Shown one piece after another: positions 8,316 through 17,477 of a stretch of DNA of 64,000 nucleotides (positions are counted from its first letter, which is position 1; every line of letters begins with the position of its first letter). The translations under genes and the position numbers were made by a program. Under the pieces are notes generated by a model that made no database searches, was not told the DNA's origin, and saw only the letters and a program-made list of their open reading frames with translations. The DNA comes from Actinobacillus porcinus (lineage in GTDB: Bacteria; Pseudomonadota; Gammaproteobacteria; Enterobacterales; Pasteurellaceae): NCBI RefSeq assembly GCF_901764995.1, contig NZ_CABFKI010000010.1:1-64000 (forward strand), in the 5' to 3' direction.

Positions 8316-9332
8316 ATGAGCATTAAAGTCAATCAAATTGTTTTACATCAACTCATTAAACAAACTACTGAAGATGGCAATATTCAACTCGATACCCAAC
8401 TTCGCGAAACACTTTTACCCATTACACCGGAAGTTGAACAACTCACCTTGGAATTACACCAAGCTTACCAAACCAAAGCCAAAGGCTACGGCATATTTAA
8501 AGAACAATCGGTGTTTGCTCAATCTCTTAATCGCCTACTTGAGCAAGAAATAGACTTTCTGCCGTTTAGCCACGAAAGCGCAAACTTATTGAGCACAGAA
8601 CTGAGCAAATACCCTTTTGCAGAAAGCGGCACTTTCGTTCTTTGCCAATATAATTTTTTAGCCACCGATTACTTATTTATCGCCCTGCTCGATAGCCGCA
8701 TTAGTATGTTAGTGGATGAAAACTTAGAAATTCATCGCACCCAATATTTAAACATCAATCAATTTGATATTGCCGCCCGTATAAATCTCACGGAAATGCA
8801 AATTGACGCGAACTCAAACCGTTACCTAACCTTTATCAAAGGGCGCGTGGGACGTAAAATTGGCGACTTTTTTATGGATTTTATGGGCGCAGACGAAGGA
8901 TTAAATCCGCAAGTTCAAAACCAGTGCCTATTACAAGCGGTGAGTGACTACTGCGATCAAGGTGACTTAAGCCAAGAACAAACGCAAGCAGTGAAAAAGC
9001 AAGTGTTTGAATATTGCAAAGGGCAAATGAATGCTGGGGATGATATTGCATTACGGGAACTTTCTACCGAGTTACCGACTCTTAATGAGCGTCCATTTAT
9101 TGAATTTGCCACGGAGCAAGATTATGGACTCGAAGAAACCATTCCGCCTGTGCGATCTGCCTTGAAAACATTAACCAAATTTTCAGGCTCAGGCAAAGGG
9201 GTGACCATTAGTTTTGATGCAGAACTCATTAATCAACGCATTATTTGGGATGAAGCTTCAGACACCTTAACAATTAAAGGATTGCCGGCCAATTTACGGG
9301 ATCAATTGCAACGCAATTTAAAAGACAATTAA
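8316..9332 (+). CDS. yejK: Nucleoid-associated protein YejK (NdpA family)
   Basis: A 338-residue cytoplasmic DNA-binding protein. Landmarks are [15 protein letters not shown] at the start, [27 protein letters not shown] in the middle and [17 protein letters not shown] near the end, all typical of the 37-kDa nucleoid-associated family. The longer open frame from 8169 is rejected because it crosses the promoter region, and this ATG matches the conserved N-terminus. It is transcribed away from yejL/yejM, a conserved arrangement. Confidence 0.9.
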   Translation: MSIKVNQIVLHQLIKQTTEDGNIQLDTQLRETLLPITPEVEQLTLELHQAYQTKAKGYGIFKEQSVFAQSLNRLLEQEIDFLPFSHESANLLSTELSKYPFAESGTFVLCQYNFLATDYLFIALLDSRISMLVDENLEIHRTQYLNINQFDIAARINLTEMQIDANSNRYLTFIKGRVGRKIGDFFMDFMGADEGLNPQVQNQCLLQAVSDYCDQGDLSQEQTQAVKKQVFEYCKGQMNAGDDIALRELSTELPTLNERPFIEFATEQDYGLEETIPPVRSALKTLTKFSGSGKGVTISFDAELINQRIIWDEASDTLTIKGLPANLRDQLQRNLKDN

Positions 9333-9393
9333 TTTGGCAATTCAGCAAACTTTAGGTATTATTTGCTCAACTTTTTAAATAAGGTTTTATGTT

Positions 9394-9807
9394 ATGAAAA
9401 TGAAATCAATTTTAACCGCACTTTTTGTTGCTTTCGCTGTATCTGCTTGTTCTAGCGTAGAAAAAATCGTTTATCGTATTGATGTACCACAGGGTAACTA
9501 CCTTGAAGAAGCGAGTGTAAAACAATTACAAGCCGGTATGACCAAACCTCAAGTTCAATATTTACTTGGTACACCTGTATTGCAAGATCCCTTTAGCACC
9601 AACACTTGGTACTACGTATTCCTACAACAAAAAGGTTATGAAACCCCGGAACAACATACGCTGGTGGTTTATTTTGATCAAAGCCAACGTGTGACAAACT
9701 ATGAATTAGATAAACCGTTGCCTGATTCAAATAAAGAAGTGTTCAATAACGCCATTATTGAAGCGCCAGTGGCAGAAGAATCTAGTTGGTGGCAATTCTG
9801 GAAATAA
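9394..9807 (+). CDS. bamE: Outer membrane protein assembly factor BamE (SmpA/OmlA)
   Basis: A 137-residue lipoprotein. The signal peptide is MKMKSILTALFVAFAVSAC with lipobox VSAC, so Cys19 would be lipidated. The SmpA/OmlA core follows: KQLQAGMTKPQVQYLLGTPVLQDPF..NTWYYVFLQQKG, then VVYFDQSQRV. BamE stabilises the BamA-BamD complex that inserts beta-barrels. It precedes cpxR by 22 bases, which places an envelope assembly factor next to the envelope-stress regulator. Confidence 0.9.
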   Translation: MKMKSILTALFVAFAVSACSSVEKIVYRIDVPQGNYLEEASVKQLQAGMTKPQVQYLLGTPVLQDPFSTNTWYYVFLQQKGYETPEQHTLVVYFDQSQRVTNYELDKPLPDSNKEVFNNAIIEAPVAEESSWWQFWK

Positions 9808-9829
9808 AATCTAGATAGGAATTTCAGCT

Positions 9830-10531
9830 ATGGCTAGAATTTTATTAGTCGATGACGACATTGAAATCTCGAATTTACTGGCAGAACTGTTAGAGATGGA
9901 AGGGTTCGAAGTCGATGTTGCCTATGATGGCGAAGAAGCATTAGAGAGGCTAAATAGTCAGCATAACATTGTATTGCTCGATATTAATATGCCAAAACTC
10001 AATGGCATTGAGACCTTAAAACGAATTCGCCAAAATTATAGCGTGCCCGTATTAATGTTAACGGCTCGTGGTGATGATATTGACCGCGTAATTGGCCTTG
10101 AATTAGGCGCGGACGATTATTTACCCAAGCCATTTAACGACCGAGAACTGATTGCGCGTATCAAAGCTATCCTACGCCGCACCGTCGTAACGGGTTCCGG
10201 TGATGAAAGTGGTATGCCGAATAATGAGCATATCGTCAGATTTAAAAATCTTGAGCTAAATACAGGGCGACAACAAGCCTATTGTAACGGTCAAGATTTA
10301 GGATTAACGGGCTCTGAGTTTGCACTGTTGTTACACTTAATTCAAAACCAAGGCGAAATATTATCTCGTGAAATCTTACTCGTTGAAGCATTAGGCAAAG
10401 AGCTTACGCCGTTTGATCGCACCATTGATATGCACATGTCAAATTTACGGAGAAAATTACCTACACCTAGCGATGACCACGCTTGGTTTAAAACCTTACG
10501 TGGACGTGGCTATATTTTATTAGTGGATTAA
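9830..10531 (+). CDS. cpxR: CpxR envelope-stress response regulator
   Basis: A 233-residue OmpR-type regulator. The receiver domain (1-120) shows VDDD at 7-10, the phospho-acceptor D51 in LLDINMP, the LTARG switch threonine and K in LPKPF. The C-terminal winged helix (about 135-230) includes LTGSEFALLLHLIQNQGEILSRE, FDRTIDMHMSNLRRKL and KTLRGRGYIL, which are strongly CpxR-like. AGGAA lies 9 bases before ATG 9830. It pairs with the histidine kinase downstream, separated by a hairpin of inverted uptake signals. Confidence 0.9.
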   Translation: MARILLVDDDIEISNLLAELLEMEGFEVDVAYDGEEALERLNSQHNIVLLDINMPKLNGIETLKRIRQNYSVPVLMLTARGDDIDRVIGLELGADDYLPKPFNDRELIARIKAILRRTVVTGSGDESGMPNNEHIVRFKNLELNTGRQQAYCNGQDLGLTGSEFALLLHLIQNQGEILSREILLVEALGKELTPFDRTIDMHMSNLRRKLPTPSDDHAWFKTLRGRGYILLVD

Positions 10532-10539
10532 CAACCAAT

Positions 10540-10571
10540 AAAAGTGCGGTCAAATTCCACCGCACTTTTTT
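10540..10571 (+). terminator. Inverted uptake-signal pair acting as hairpin between cpxR and cpxA
   Basis: AAAAGTGCGGT and ACCGCACTTTT pair as an 11-bp stem with an 8-base loop, followed by TTTATT. It could terminate or attenuate transcription between cpxR and cpxA. It also forms a double DNA uptake site. Confidence 0.65.
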
Positions 10572-10581
10572 ATTAAAAAAC

Positions 10582-12000
10582 ATGAAATTTCTAAAGTTAC
10601 CCTCTTACACCAATACGCTATCATTCCAAATCTTTACTTCATTTTGGGTTATTTTTCTTATTCTCTTATCCATTGTATTTTTTATTCCCAAACTGGATAG
10701 CCGCAATTATGCAGAATTAACAGGTAAAGAATTGCATAGTTACCAACAAGAAATTATTACGGCTATTCGTGAAAATAAACTAACACGATTATTAATGCTC
10801 AAAAAGCACCCTTTGCCATTAGAGCAAAGCAAAGATCTACACCCAATCTTATTAAAAATCAACACCAAGCAGCTTATAGGGGCATTAGATGATGAACTTG
10901 ATGATGCCACTCGATTTACTCATACCGCAAATAATCCAGAAAAACCGTTTGTTAAAACATTTAACAATATTAAATTAGCAGGGCCTTTTACCATTCATCT
11001 CACGTCAATCACCGATGATAATAAAGAAGAACCTTATTTGTTATATTTTGCCCAAAAAGTGGATCCACAACGGGATTTTGTAAACCAAATCTTTGACCGC
11101 CCGGGATTGCTATTAATTTTTATTATGGTACTGTCTTCACCGTTACTCTTATGGCAAACCTTACATATCTCACGTCCACTTAAACAACTAAATATTGCAG
11201 CAAAATCTGTGGCGTTGGGCAACTTTATCGTTACACCGGATTTAGAAACCCAAGGGGTATCCGAATTCCGCCGCGTAGGTAAAACCTTTAACCGCATGAT
11301 TGAAGCCATTGATGGTTTATTAAAAACCCACCAAATGCTACTTTCATCCGTTTCCCATGAATTGCGTACACCGCTCACTCGCTTACAATTAGCCACTGCC
11401 TTGCTGCGCCGCCGTGTAGGGGAAAGCAATGAAATTACACGTATTGAAACTGAAATTGCTCGTTTAGATTTAATGATAAATGACTTGCTCAAGTTTTCTC
11501 GTAACCAAGTGAATATTCACTCTAAGCGCGAAGTATTCCCATTGGAAAAATTGTGGCATGACGTTATTTTAGATACGGAATTTGAAGCGGAACAACGCAA
11601 AATTCAATTCCATTTCATACAGGAAGTTGAACACTCTGAGTATTATTATTTGCTCGGAAACAAACAATCACTAACCAGTGCCTTGGAAAACCTTCTGCGC
11701 AATGCATTAAAATATACATCTCATACCATTTCCGCTCATATTAAACGTCAAGGAGATAATATTATGATTTATGTAGATGACGATGGTGCAGGTCTCAAAG
11801 AAGAAGAGTACAAAAAAATCTTCCAACCTTTCTACCGTGTGGATGAAGAACGCACGAAGAAAATTGAAGGAACAGGCTTAGGACTTGCCATTGTAGAACA
11901 TAGTGTGCATCAACATTACGGCGAAATTTGGGCAGAAAAAAGCCCATTGGGCGGCTTAAGAATTGCCATGACCCTACCGTTATATATGGGGGGGGGGTAG
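10582..12000 (+). CDS. cpxA: CpxA envelope-stress sensor histidine kinase
   Basis: A 472-residue inner-membrane kinase. Two membrane segments (about 14-34 and 172-192) flank a short periplasmic sensor. HAMP follows, then the H-box SSVSHELRTPLTRL with phospho-acceptor His259, the N-box ENLLRNALKYT, DDDGAGL (G1) and EGTGLGLAIV (G2). It autophosphorylates and controls CpxR. The C-terminus is odd: the last codons are a run of ten G residues (11988-11997) read as GGG* before TAG. A one-base slip in either direction would add only a few residues (VAVIK or SGH). Confidence 0.9.
   Translation: MKFLKLPSYTNTLSFQIFTSFWVIFLILLSIVFFIPKLDSRNYAELTGKELHSYQQEIITAIRENKLTRLLMLKKHPLPLEQSKDLHPILLKINTKQLIGALDDELDDATRFTHTANNPEKPFVKTFNNIKLAGPFTIHLTSITDDNKEEPYLLYFAQKVDPQRDFVNQIFDRPGLLLIFIMVLSSPLLLWQTLHISRPLKQLNIAAKSVALGNFIVTPDLETQGVSEFRRVGKTFNRMIEAIDGLLKTHQMLLSSVSHELRTPLTRLQLATALLRRRVGESNEITRIETEIARLDLMINDLLKFSRNQVNIHSKREVFPLEKLWHDVILDTEFEAEQRKIQFHFIQEVEHSEYYYLLGNKQSLTSALENLLRNALKYTSHTISAHIKRQGDNIMIYVDDDGAGLKEEEYKKIFQPFYRVDEERTKKIEGTGLGLAIVEHSVHQHYGEIWAEKSPLGGLRIAMTLPLYMGGG
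11988..11997 (+). repeat. G10 homopolymer at the 3' end of cpxA
   Basis: Ten consecutive G residues immediately before the cpxA TAG. Such tracts are slippage-prone in Pasteurellaceae. Confidence 0.9.
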
Positions 12001-12440
12001 CGGTCATTAAATGAGCGATAAAAAACGCTTTTGTGGTTATAAATCGTCAATATTTACCGCAAGAAAATCTCCATTACCACTCTAATTCTCAGCCCCAAAG
12101 GGGCTAATTTATGCATAACCCAGTATGGCTCTGCCATGCTGGGATATTAGATAAGCATCTATTGATGACTTTGCAACATCAAGACATCAACAAGCCCCAA
12201 TGTACCAGCATGTTGTTAGTCATCATTTAAGCCTTACAAATGAATAAGTTAGCTTAAAAAAGATCACTCTAAAAATGCACTAAAGAAAAAAAGCGTTTTT
12301 TTCTGTTTGTAGTGATCATTTAGTGATCTTTTTTCTACGAACAGGAACAACCCACAAGAACAGCACGAACAAAACAAGCGTTAAAAAGCCTTGTTTTTCA
12401 ATGAATTATAGAACAGGACGAACAAGAAAAGGGGTTTAGG
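12001..12440. other. Non-coding spacer with hairpins between cpxA and tRNA-Ser
   Basis: No convincing gene is seen. The segment holds AGCCCC-AAA-GGGGCT (12091-12105), an 11-bp hairpin (12119-12143) and AT-rich sequence with runs such as AAAAAAAGCG. The hairpins belong to a two-copy repeat described separately. A small RNA is possible but unsupported. Confidence 0.5.
12090..12143. repeat. Dispersed hairpin repeat, copy 1
   Basis: Begins CAGCCCCAAAG and ends in the hairpin CCCAGTATGGC-TCT-GCCATGCTGGG (11 bp including one G-T). A diverged copy (about 38 of 53 positions by hand alignment) lies at 61539-61591, where the hairpin is kept by paired base changes. Confidence 0.6.
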
Positions 12441-12530
12441 TGGCGGTGAGAGGGGGATTCGAACCCCCGATGCAGTTTCCCACATACACGCTTTCCAGGC
12501 GTGCTCCTTCAACCACTCGGACATCTCACC
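12441..12530 (-). tRNA. tRNA-Ser (GGA anticodon)
   Basis: The minus strand folds as a class II tRNA: acceptor GGTGAGA pairing with TCTCACC, a long variable arm, T-arm GGGGGTTCGAATCCCCC and encoded CCA (TGG at 12441-12443). The anticodon loop reads CTGGAAA, anticodon GGA at 12494-12496, so it decodes UCC/UCU. Length is 90 bases with CCA. No integrase or attachment duplication is seen beside it. Confidence 0.95.
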
Positions 12531-12714
12531 ACATTTGAATATACTTCTTGAAATCTCTTTGTAAAAATTTATCACTGCAAGAAGTGGGCGGAATTATAAG
12601 AATTTACTGCCCGCTCGTCTAGTCTTTTTTAGATTTTATTGCGCTAACTTATAACATTTTTTCAAAATTAAGCGTAAAATAACCGCACTTTATTCTTCTT
12701 TTTTAGGTTGTTAT

Positions 12715-14460
12715 ATGTTGAAGAAATGGTTCTTAAACAAAAATGCATTCTTAGCGGTTAAACCGTTCAGCGCGCTTAAAGACAGCTTGCGCTTAGGCTA
12801 TACCAAAAAACATTTTACCAAAGATGTGATGGCGGGCTTAACGGTTGGGATTATCGCGATTCCTCTTTCTATGGCGTTAGCCATTGCCAGTGGTGTTCCG
12901 CCGCAACATGGGCTGTATACCGCTATTATTGCCGGTATCATCATTGCGCTTACAGGTGGCTCTCGCTTTAATATTTCCGGGCCAACGGCTGCCTTTGTGG
13001 TCATTCTTTACCCTATCACCCAACAATTTGGCTTGGGCGGATTATTAATGGCAACGATTCTTTCGGGGCTAATTTTAATCCTCATGGCGTTATTCCGTTT
13101 AGGGCGATTAATTGAATATATTCCATTACCTGTCACACTAGGGTTTACTTGTGGTATTGGTATTACGATTGCGACCTTACAAATCAAAGATTTTCTTGGG
13201 CTGAATATTCCTGCAATGCCTGCCCATTATATTGAAAAAGTACAGACTATTTTCACCGCACTTCCCTCTATCAACTGGGCAGATACACTGGTTGGTATCG
13301 TAACATTAGCCGTTTTAACCCAATGGCGTCGCTTAAAAATTGCCATTCCAGGGCATTTACCTGCGGTCATTGTGGGGACATTACTGGCATTACTATTAAG
13401 TCAGTTTGATATGAAAGTCGCGACCATTGGTTCCGCTTTCCAATATACTCTACCTGATGGCACAGTAGGCAATGGTATTCCCAATGTATTACCAAGCTTT
13501 ATGTTGCCTTGGAATATTCCCAATGCACAAGGAGAAGTCATTCAATGGAACTTTGATACACTTCAAGCACTTTTACCGGCAGCCTTTTCTATGGCAATGC
13601 TCGGCGCGATTGAATCTTTACTTTGTGCTGTCGTACTCGACAACATGACAGACACCAAACACCATTCCAATAATGAATTATTAGCCCAAGGGATAGGTAA
13701 TGTTGTTGCACCATTTTTAGGGGGAATTACCGCAACCGCTGCCATTGCGCGTTCAGCCGCTAACGTAAAAGCAGGCGCAACGTCCCCTATCGCTAGCGTG
13801 GTGCATGGTTTATTTGTACTGTTCTCTCTACTTGTTTTTGCACAAGCACTTTCTTATCTTCCGCTCGCCTCCATGGCGGCATTGCTATTGCTCGTTGCAT
13901 GGAATATGGCCGATATTCACAATATTATTGCGCTTATCCGCCGTTCCGGAAAAAATGAAATTGCTGTTCTCGTTGTTTGTATTTTGCTTACCGTTATTTT
14001 CGATATGGTGATCGCCATTTCCGTTGGCGTACTACTCGCAAGCTTGCTGTTTATTCGCACCATTGCAGAAATGACTAAAACCATCGAAACAACCCATCCC
14101 GATGATTTAGAAGATGTTTTAGTTTACCGTGTAAGTGGCCCGTTATTCTTTGCTGCGGCAGATAACCTATTTTCGGAATTACACGATAAAACGGTTCATA
14201 CCGATCATGAAATCCGCCATATCGTCTTACAATGCGAAGCGGTGAATGTTCTTGATACGGGGGGAATTCACGCCTTAACCCGTTTTGTACAACATATGTT
14301 GCCACACCAGCAACTTTATATGTGCAATATGCAATTTCAGCCCTTAAGAATGTTGGTGAAAGCCAATACCGTGCCTGAATTGCAACGCATTAACTTCAGT
14401 GCTGATTTAATGGAAACCTACGCGAAAATTCGTTTGCAAGAAAGTGAATTGAATCGATAA
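12715..14460 (+). CDS. dauA: SulP-family anion transporter with STAS domain, DauA-like
   Basis: A 581-residue inner-membrane transporter. The SulP signature is clear: DVMAGLTVGIIAIPLSMALAIASGVPPQHGLYTAI, then GGSRFNISGPTAAFVVILYPI and about 10-12 further membrane segments. A cytoplasmic STAS domain occupies roughly 450-560 (YRVSGPLFFAAADNL.., VNVLDTGGIHALTRFV). In E. coli DauA imports C4-dicarboxylates under aerobic acidic conditions; other SulP members carry sulfate or bicarbonate, so the substrate is not certain. It stands alone and converges on deaD through a shared terminator. Confidence 0.8.
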   Translation: MLKKWFLNKNAFLAVKPFSALKDSLRLGYTKKHFTKDVMAGLTVGIIAIPLSMALAIASGVPPQHGLYTAIIAGIIIALTGGSRFNISGPTAAFVVILYPITQQFGLGGLLMATILSGLILILMALFRLGRLIEYIPLPVTLGFTCGIGITIATLQIKDFLGLNIPAMPAHYIEKVQTIFTALPSINWADTLVGIVTLAVLTQWRRLKIAIPGHLPAVIVGTLLALLLSQFDMKVATIGSAFQYTLPDGTVGNGIPNVLPSFMLPWNIPNAQGEVIQWNFDTLQALLPAAFSMAMLGAIESLLCAVVLDNMTDTKHHSNNELLAQGIGNVVAPFLGGITATAAIARSAANVKAGATSPIASVVHGLFVLFSLLVFAQALSYLPLASMAALLLLVAWNMADIHNIIALIRRSGKNEIAVLVVCILLTVIFDMVIAISVGVLLASLLFIRTIAEMTKTIETTHPDDLEDVLVYRVSGPLFFAAADNLFSELHDKTVHTDHEIRHIVLQCEAVNVLDTGGIHALTRFVQHMLPHQQLYMCNMQFQPLRMLVKANTVPELQRINFSADLMETYAKIRLQESELNR

Positions 14461-14468
14461 GCCGTAAC

Positions 14469-14509
14469 AAAAAAGGCGCAAACAACTCGTTGCTTGCGCC
14501 CTTTTTTTA
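14469..14509. terminator. Bidirectional terminator between dauA and deaD
   Basis: GGCGCAA and TTGCGCC (with inner CAA/TTG pairing) form a stem flanked by an A run on the left and T7 on the right, so it can end transcription from both convergent genes. Confidence 0.85.
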
Positions 14510-14518
14510 TCTCATCAA

Positions 14519-16375
14519 CTAGCGATGACGACTGCCTTTAAAGCCTTTCTCACGAAATTCTTTTCGACCCTGTTCTTTAAAAGTGCGGTCATTTTTTCCT
14601 GAGAATTTGCGATCACCTTTAAAACCACGCTCATTAAAACGAGCTTCGCGGTCGTTAAAACGATCACTGCCACGGCGAGAATCACGGTTATCCGAACGTC
14701 CACGCTCACCACCTTGAACTTCACGCACAAATGACATTTGCATTTTTTTGTTTAACACACGCGCTTTTTCAAAATGCTTCAATAACTCTTTCGGCATACC
14801 TTGTGGCAATTCAATGGTTGAATAATCATCATAAAGTTTGATATGACCAATATGACGACTATTGATATCCCCTTCGTTGGCAATGGCCCCCACAATATGA
14901 CGGACTTCTACCCCATCTGCACGACCAATTTCAATACGATATAAATCCATTGGTTGCGGATTGCCATAGCCACGGCGTTCTTGTGAACGAGGATTATCAC
15001 GGCGTTCACCACGCTCACGGCGATCACCACGTTCGCCACGTTTAGGCATTGGCGGATCCGGTGGAAGAATTAATTTTTGTTTACCTTGAAGCAACATTAA
15101 CATCGCAGCGGCAATGTCTTCTTGATCTTGATCTGCTGTGAATAAATCTTCCAACAAGCTACGATAAAGCTCTAAATCATGATGTTCAAGCTGTTTGGTA
15201 ATTTGTGCCACAAATTTTGCACGGCGGCAAGCTTGCAATTGTTCATGATTCGGTAAATTCACTTCTTCAATTGGCTTTTTCATTAAGCGTTCAATATTGC
15301 CTAATAGACGGCGCTCACGTGGCTCCACAAATAAAATCGCGCTTCCTGAACGACCGGCACGACCGGTACGACCGATACGATGCACATAGCTTTCTGCGTC
15401 TAATGGAATGTCATAGTTCACCACCAAGCTAATGCGTTCCACATCTAAACCACGAGCCGCCACATCCGTTGCCACTAAAATATCAAGGCTGCCCTTGCGC
15501 AAACGCTCTAAGGTTTGCTCGCGGGATTGTTGCGTCATATCGCCGTTCAGCGCTGCTGCGCGGAAACCACGTTGATTTAATAATTCCGTGACATCCAAGG
15601 TTCCTGTTTTAGTGCGGGTGAAAATAATCGCCGCATCAAAATCTTCCACTTCTAAGAAACGTAAGAGCGCATCATTTTTGCGGAAACCACGCACATACCA
15701 ACAGCTTTGCGCAATATCAGGGTTAGTACGTTGTGTGGATTGAATTTTCACTTCTTGCGGATTCGTCATAAAACGTTTGGTAATACGGCGAATCGGCTCA
15801 GGCATGGTAGCGGAGAAAAGGGCGGTTTGATGTTGTTCCGGTAATTCAGCCATCACGGTTTCCACATCATCAATAAAGCCCATACGCAACATTTCATCGG
15901 CTTCATCTAACACGATAAATTTGAGCGATGAAAGATCAAGTGTGCCACGGTTAATATGGTCTAAAATACGTCCCGGTGTGCCCACCACCACTTGTGCGCC
16001 TTGACGTAAAGCACGAAGTTGGATGTCATAACGTTGACCACCATAAAGCGTCACAACACGAACACCTTTTGCGTGTTTCGTAAATTGTTCACAAGCTTCC
16101 GCGACCTGAATCGCCAGTTCGCGAGTTGGTGCCATCACCAACATTTGCGGATATTTTTCGTTGGTATCAATTTGTGCCAACAAGGGTAAAGAAAAAGCGG
16201 CTGTTTTTCCGCTACCTGTTTGTGCCATACCTAACACATCACGTCCGTTTAAAAGGTGTGGAATACAAGCTTGTTGAATAGGCGATGGAGTCGTAAAGCC
16301 CATTTCAGAAACAGCAGAAAGGATAAAATCCGGCAAGCCTAAGTCGCCAAAAGTAATAGTATTGGTTTCAGTCAT
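14519..16375 (-). CDS. deaD: DEAD-box ATP-dependent RNA helicase DeaD (CsdA)
   Basis: A 618-residue helicase. The Q motif ([13 protein letters not shown]), motif I ([11 protein letters not shown]), PTRELA, GTPGR, DEAD (LDEADEML), SAT, and [11 protein letters not shown] with [11 protein letters not shown] are all present. A DeaD-type RNA-binding domain follows ([30 protein letters not shown]), then an Arg/Gly/Asp-rich tail. It remodels structured RNA in ribosome assembly and cold response. ATG 16375 (MTETNTITF) is preferred over the longer frame. It lies downstream of pnp and nlpI on the same strand, as in other gammaproteobacteria; it could associate with the degradosome-type decay machinery (inference). 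Confidence 0.93.
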   Translation of the reverse strand: MTETNTITFGDLGLPDFILSAVSEMGFTTPSPIQQACIPHLLNGRDVLGMAQTGSGKTAAFSLPLLAQIDTNEKYPQMLVMAPTRELAIQVAEACEQFTKHAKGVRVVTLYGGQRYDIQLRALRQGAQVVVGTPGRILDHINRGTLDLSSLKFIVLDEADEMLRMGFIDDVETVMAELPEQHQTALFSATMPEPIRRITKRFMTNPQEVKIQSTQRTNPDIAQSCWYVRGFRKNDALLRFLEVEDFDAAIIFTRTKTGTLDVTELLNQRGFRAAALNGDMTQQSREQTLERLRKGSLDILVATDVAARGLDVERISLVVNYDIPLDAESYVHRIGRTGRAGRSGSAILFVEPRERRLLGNIERLMKKPIEEVNLPNHEQLQACRRAKFVAQITKQLEHHDLELYRSLLEDLFTADQDQEDIAAAMLMLLQGKQKLILPPDPPMPKRGERGDRRERGERRDNPRSQERRGYGNPQPMDLYRIEIGRADGVEVRHIVGAIANEGDINSRHIGHIKLYDDYSTIELPQGMPKELLKHFEKARVLNKKMQMSFVREVQGGERGRSDNRDSRRGSDRFNDREARFNERGFKGDRKFSGKNDRTFKEQGRKEFREKGFKGSRHR

Positions 16376-16459
16376 TAAATACTCGAATTGATAAAAGGAA
16401 AGCACAAGGCTCTCGTGTATAACATATTGTGGTAAAACATAAACAAAATCGACCGCACT

Positions 16460-17404
16460 TTACAGTCTATCTAGTTTTTGCACCACGGCTCGTTCGGTTT
16501 GAGTGTTAGGGGTTTTATCTTTTAAACGCTCTAACTCAAACAATGCAAAACGATACTCAACGAAATTATACACCTGATTTGCTACGGCTAATTTGAACAG
16601 CACTTCTGCTTCGTTCATATTGCCCATATTGAGTTTTTGTTTTGCGAGATAAAAATAGGTTTCCGTTAGAATTTCCGCATATTGTGGAGAATTCGGATCA
16701 ACAAAGACTTTCGCTTTGTCTAATAAATCTTGTACGGAAAGTTTGCCCAAATAATATTGAACAATGAAGGTTCCCCAATATTCAGTAGAAAGCGTTTCCG
16801 ATCTTTGTACTAAATTTTGTTTTGCCTCTTTCGGCTTAAATTTCAAGTCGTTGAAATATAACCATAAAACGCGATAAGGATCGGCTTTATCTGCTTCGTA
16901 GAAGTGCAGAAAATCCTGATTCGCTAAGCTATAACGTCCCGTGTAATGGAAATCTAAACCACGGTTTAAATAGGTGTATTCATAGTTAGGATCAAGTTCA
17001 AGCACCACGTTAAAAGCATCTACGGCACCGTCAAAATCTTCATCTAATAACGAATATAAACCTAAATAATTATACACTGCCACCATTTGTGGTTGCAGCG
17101 CAAGTGCTTGGGTAAAGTCGTAACGCGCTAATGCCCAAAGCCCCAAACTGTCATAAAGCACACCGCGCTCGAAATGTAAATCCGCGCGTTCTGCTGCTGA
17201 CAATTGCCCTACAATCAGCATTTGGCTGATTCGTGCAATCATCACTTCCTGTTCAAAATGCACGTTAGGATGTTGTTCCGCCAGCACAATGCTATTTTTA
17301 GACACAAAAATCCCTGTTGAATTGCTTACACAACCCGAGAGCAAAGCAAGGCATAAACTTGGAAAGAGTATCCCAAATTTGAACCAACGCATTATCTGTA
17401 TCAT
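16460..17404 (-). CDS. nlpI: Lipoprotein NlpI
   Basis: A TPR lipoprotein of about 314 residues. The signal sequence ends at the lipobox LLSGC, and TPR-like helices follow (ERADLHFERGVLYDSLGLWALARYDFTQALALQP.., VYNYLGLYSLLDEDFDGAVDAF). NlpI is an outer-membrane adaptor for peptidoglycan hydrolases and the protease Prc. Start 17404 has AAGG 9 bases upstream; 17392 (MRWFKF) is an alternative. The pnp-nlpI-deaD order is conserved. An inverted uptake-signal hairpin separates it from pnp. Confidence 0.9.
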   Translation of the reverse strand: MIQIMRWFKFGILFPSLCLALLSGCVSNSTGIFVSKNSIVLAEQHPNVHFEQEVMIARISQMLIVGQLSAAERADLHFERGVLYDSLGLWALARYDFTQALALQPQMVAVYNYLGLYSLLDEDFDGAVDAFNVVLELDPNYEYTYLNRGLDFHYTGRYSLANQDFLHFYEADKADPYRVLWLYFNDLKFKPKEAKQNLVQRSETLSTEYWGTFIVQYYLGKLSVQDLLDKAKVFVDPNSPQYAEILTETYFYLAKQKLNMGNMNEAEVLFKLAVANQVYNFVEYRFALFELERLKDKTPNTQTERAVVQKLDRL

Positions 17405-17434
17405 TAAAATTTGCCTTAGGAATAACAGAAATGA

Positions 17435-17465
17435 CGACCGCACTTTCAATCTCAAAGTGCGGTCG
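17435..17465 (-). terminator. Inverted uptake-signal hairpin between pnp and nlpI
   Basis: CGACCGCACTTT and AAAGTGCGGTCG pair as a perfect 12-bp stem with a 7-base loop, 12 bases after the pnp stop. A following U tract is lacking on the minus strand, so read-through into nlpI is plausible. Confidence 0.65.
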
Positions 17466-17477
17466 ATTCTTTATGAA

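Noticed and set aside
12250..12440. Small RNA in the AT-rich stretch before tRNA-Ser
   Set aside because: No promoter plus terminator pair of convincing quality; the runs of A and T are not enough.
12381..12575. 64-codon minus-strand frame over tRNA-Ser
   Set aside because: It runs through the tRNA gene, which folds fully; translation is not credible.
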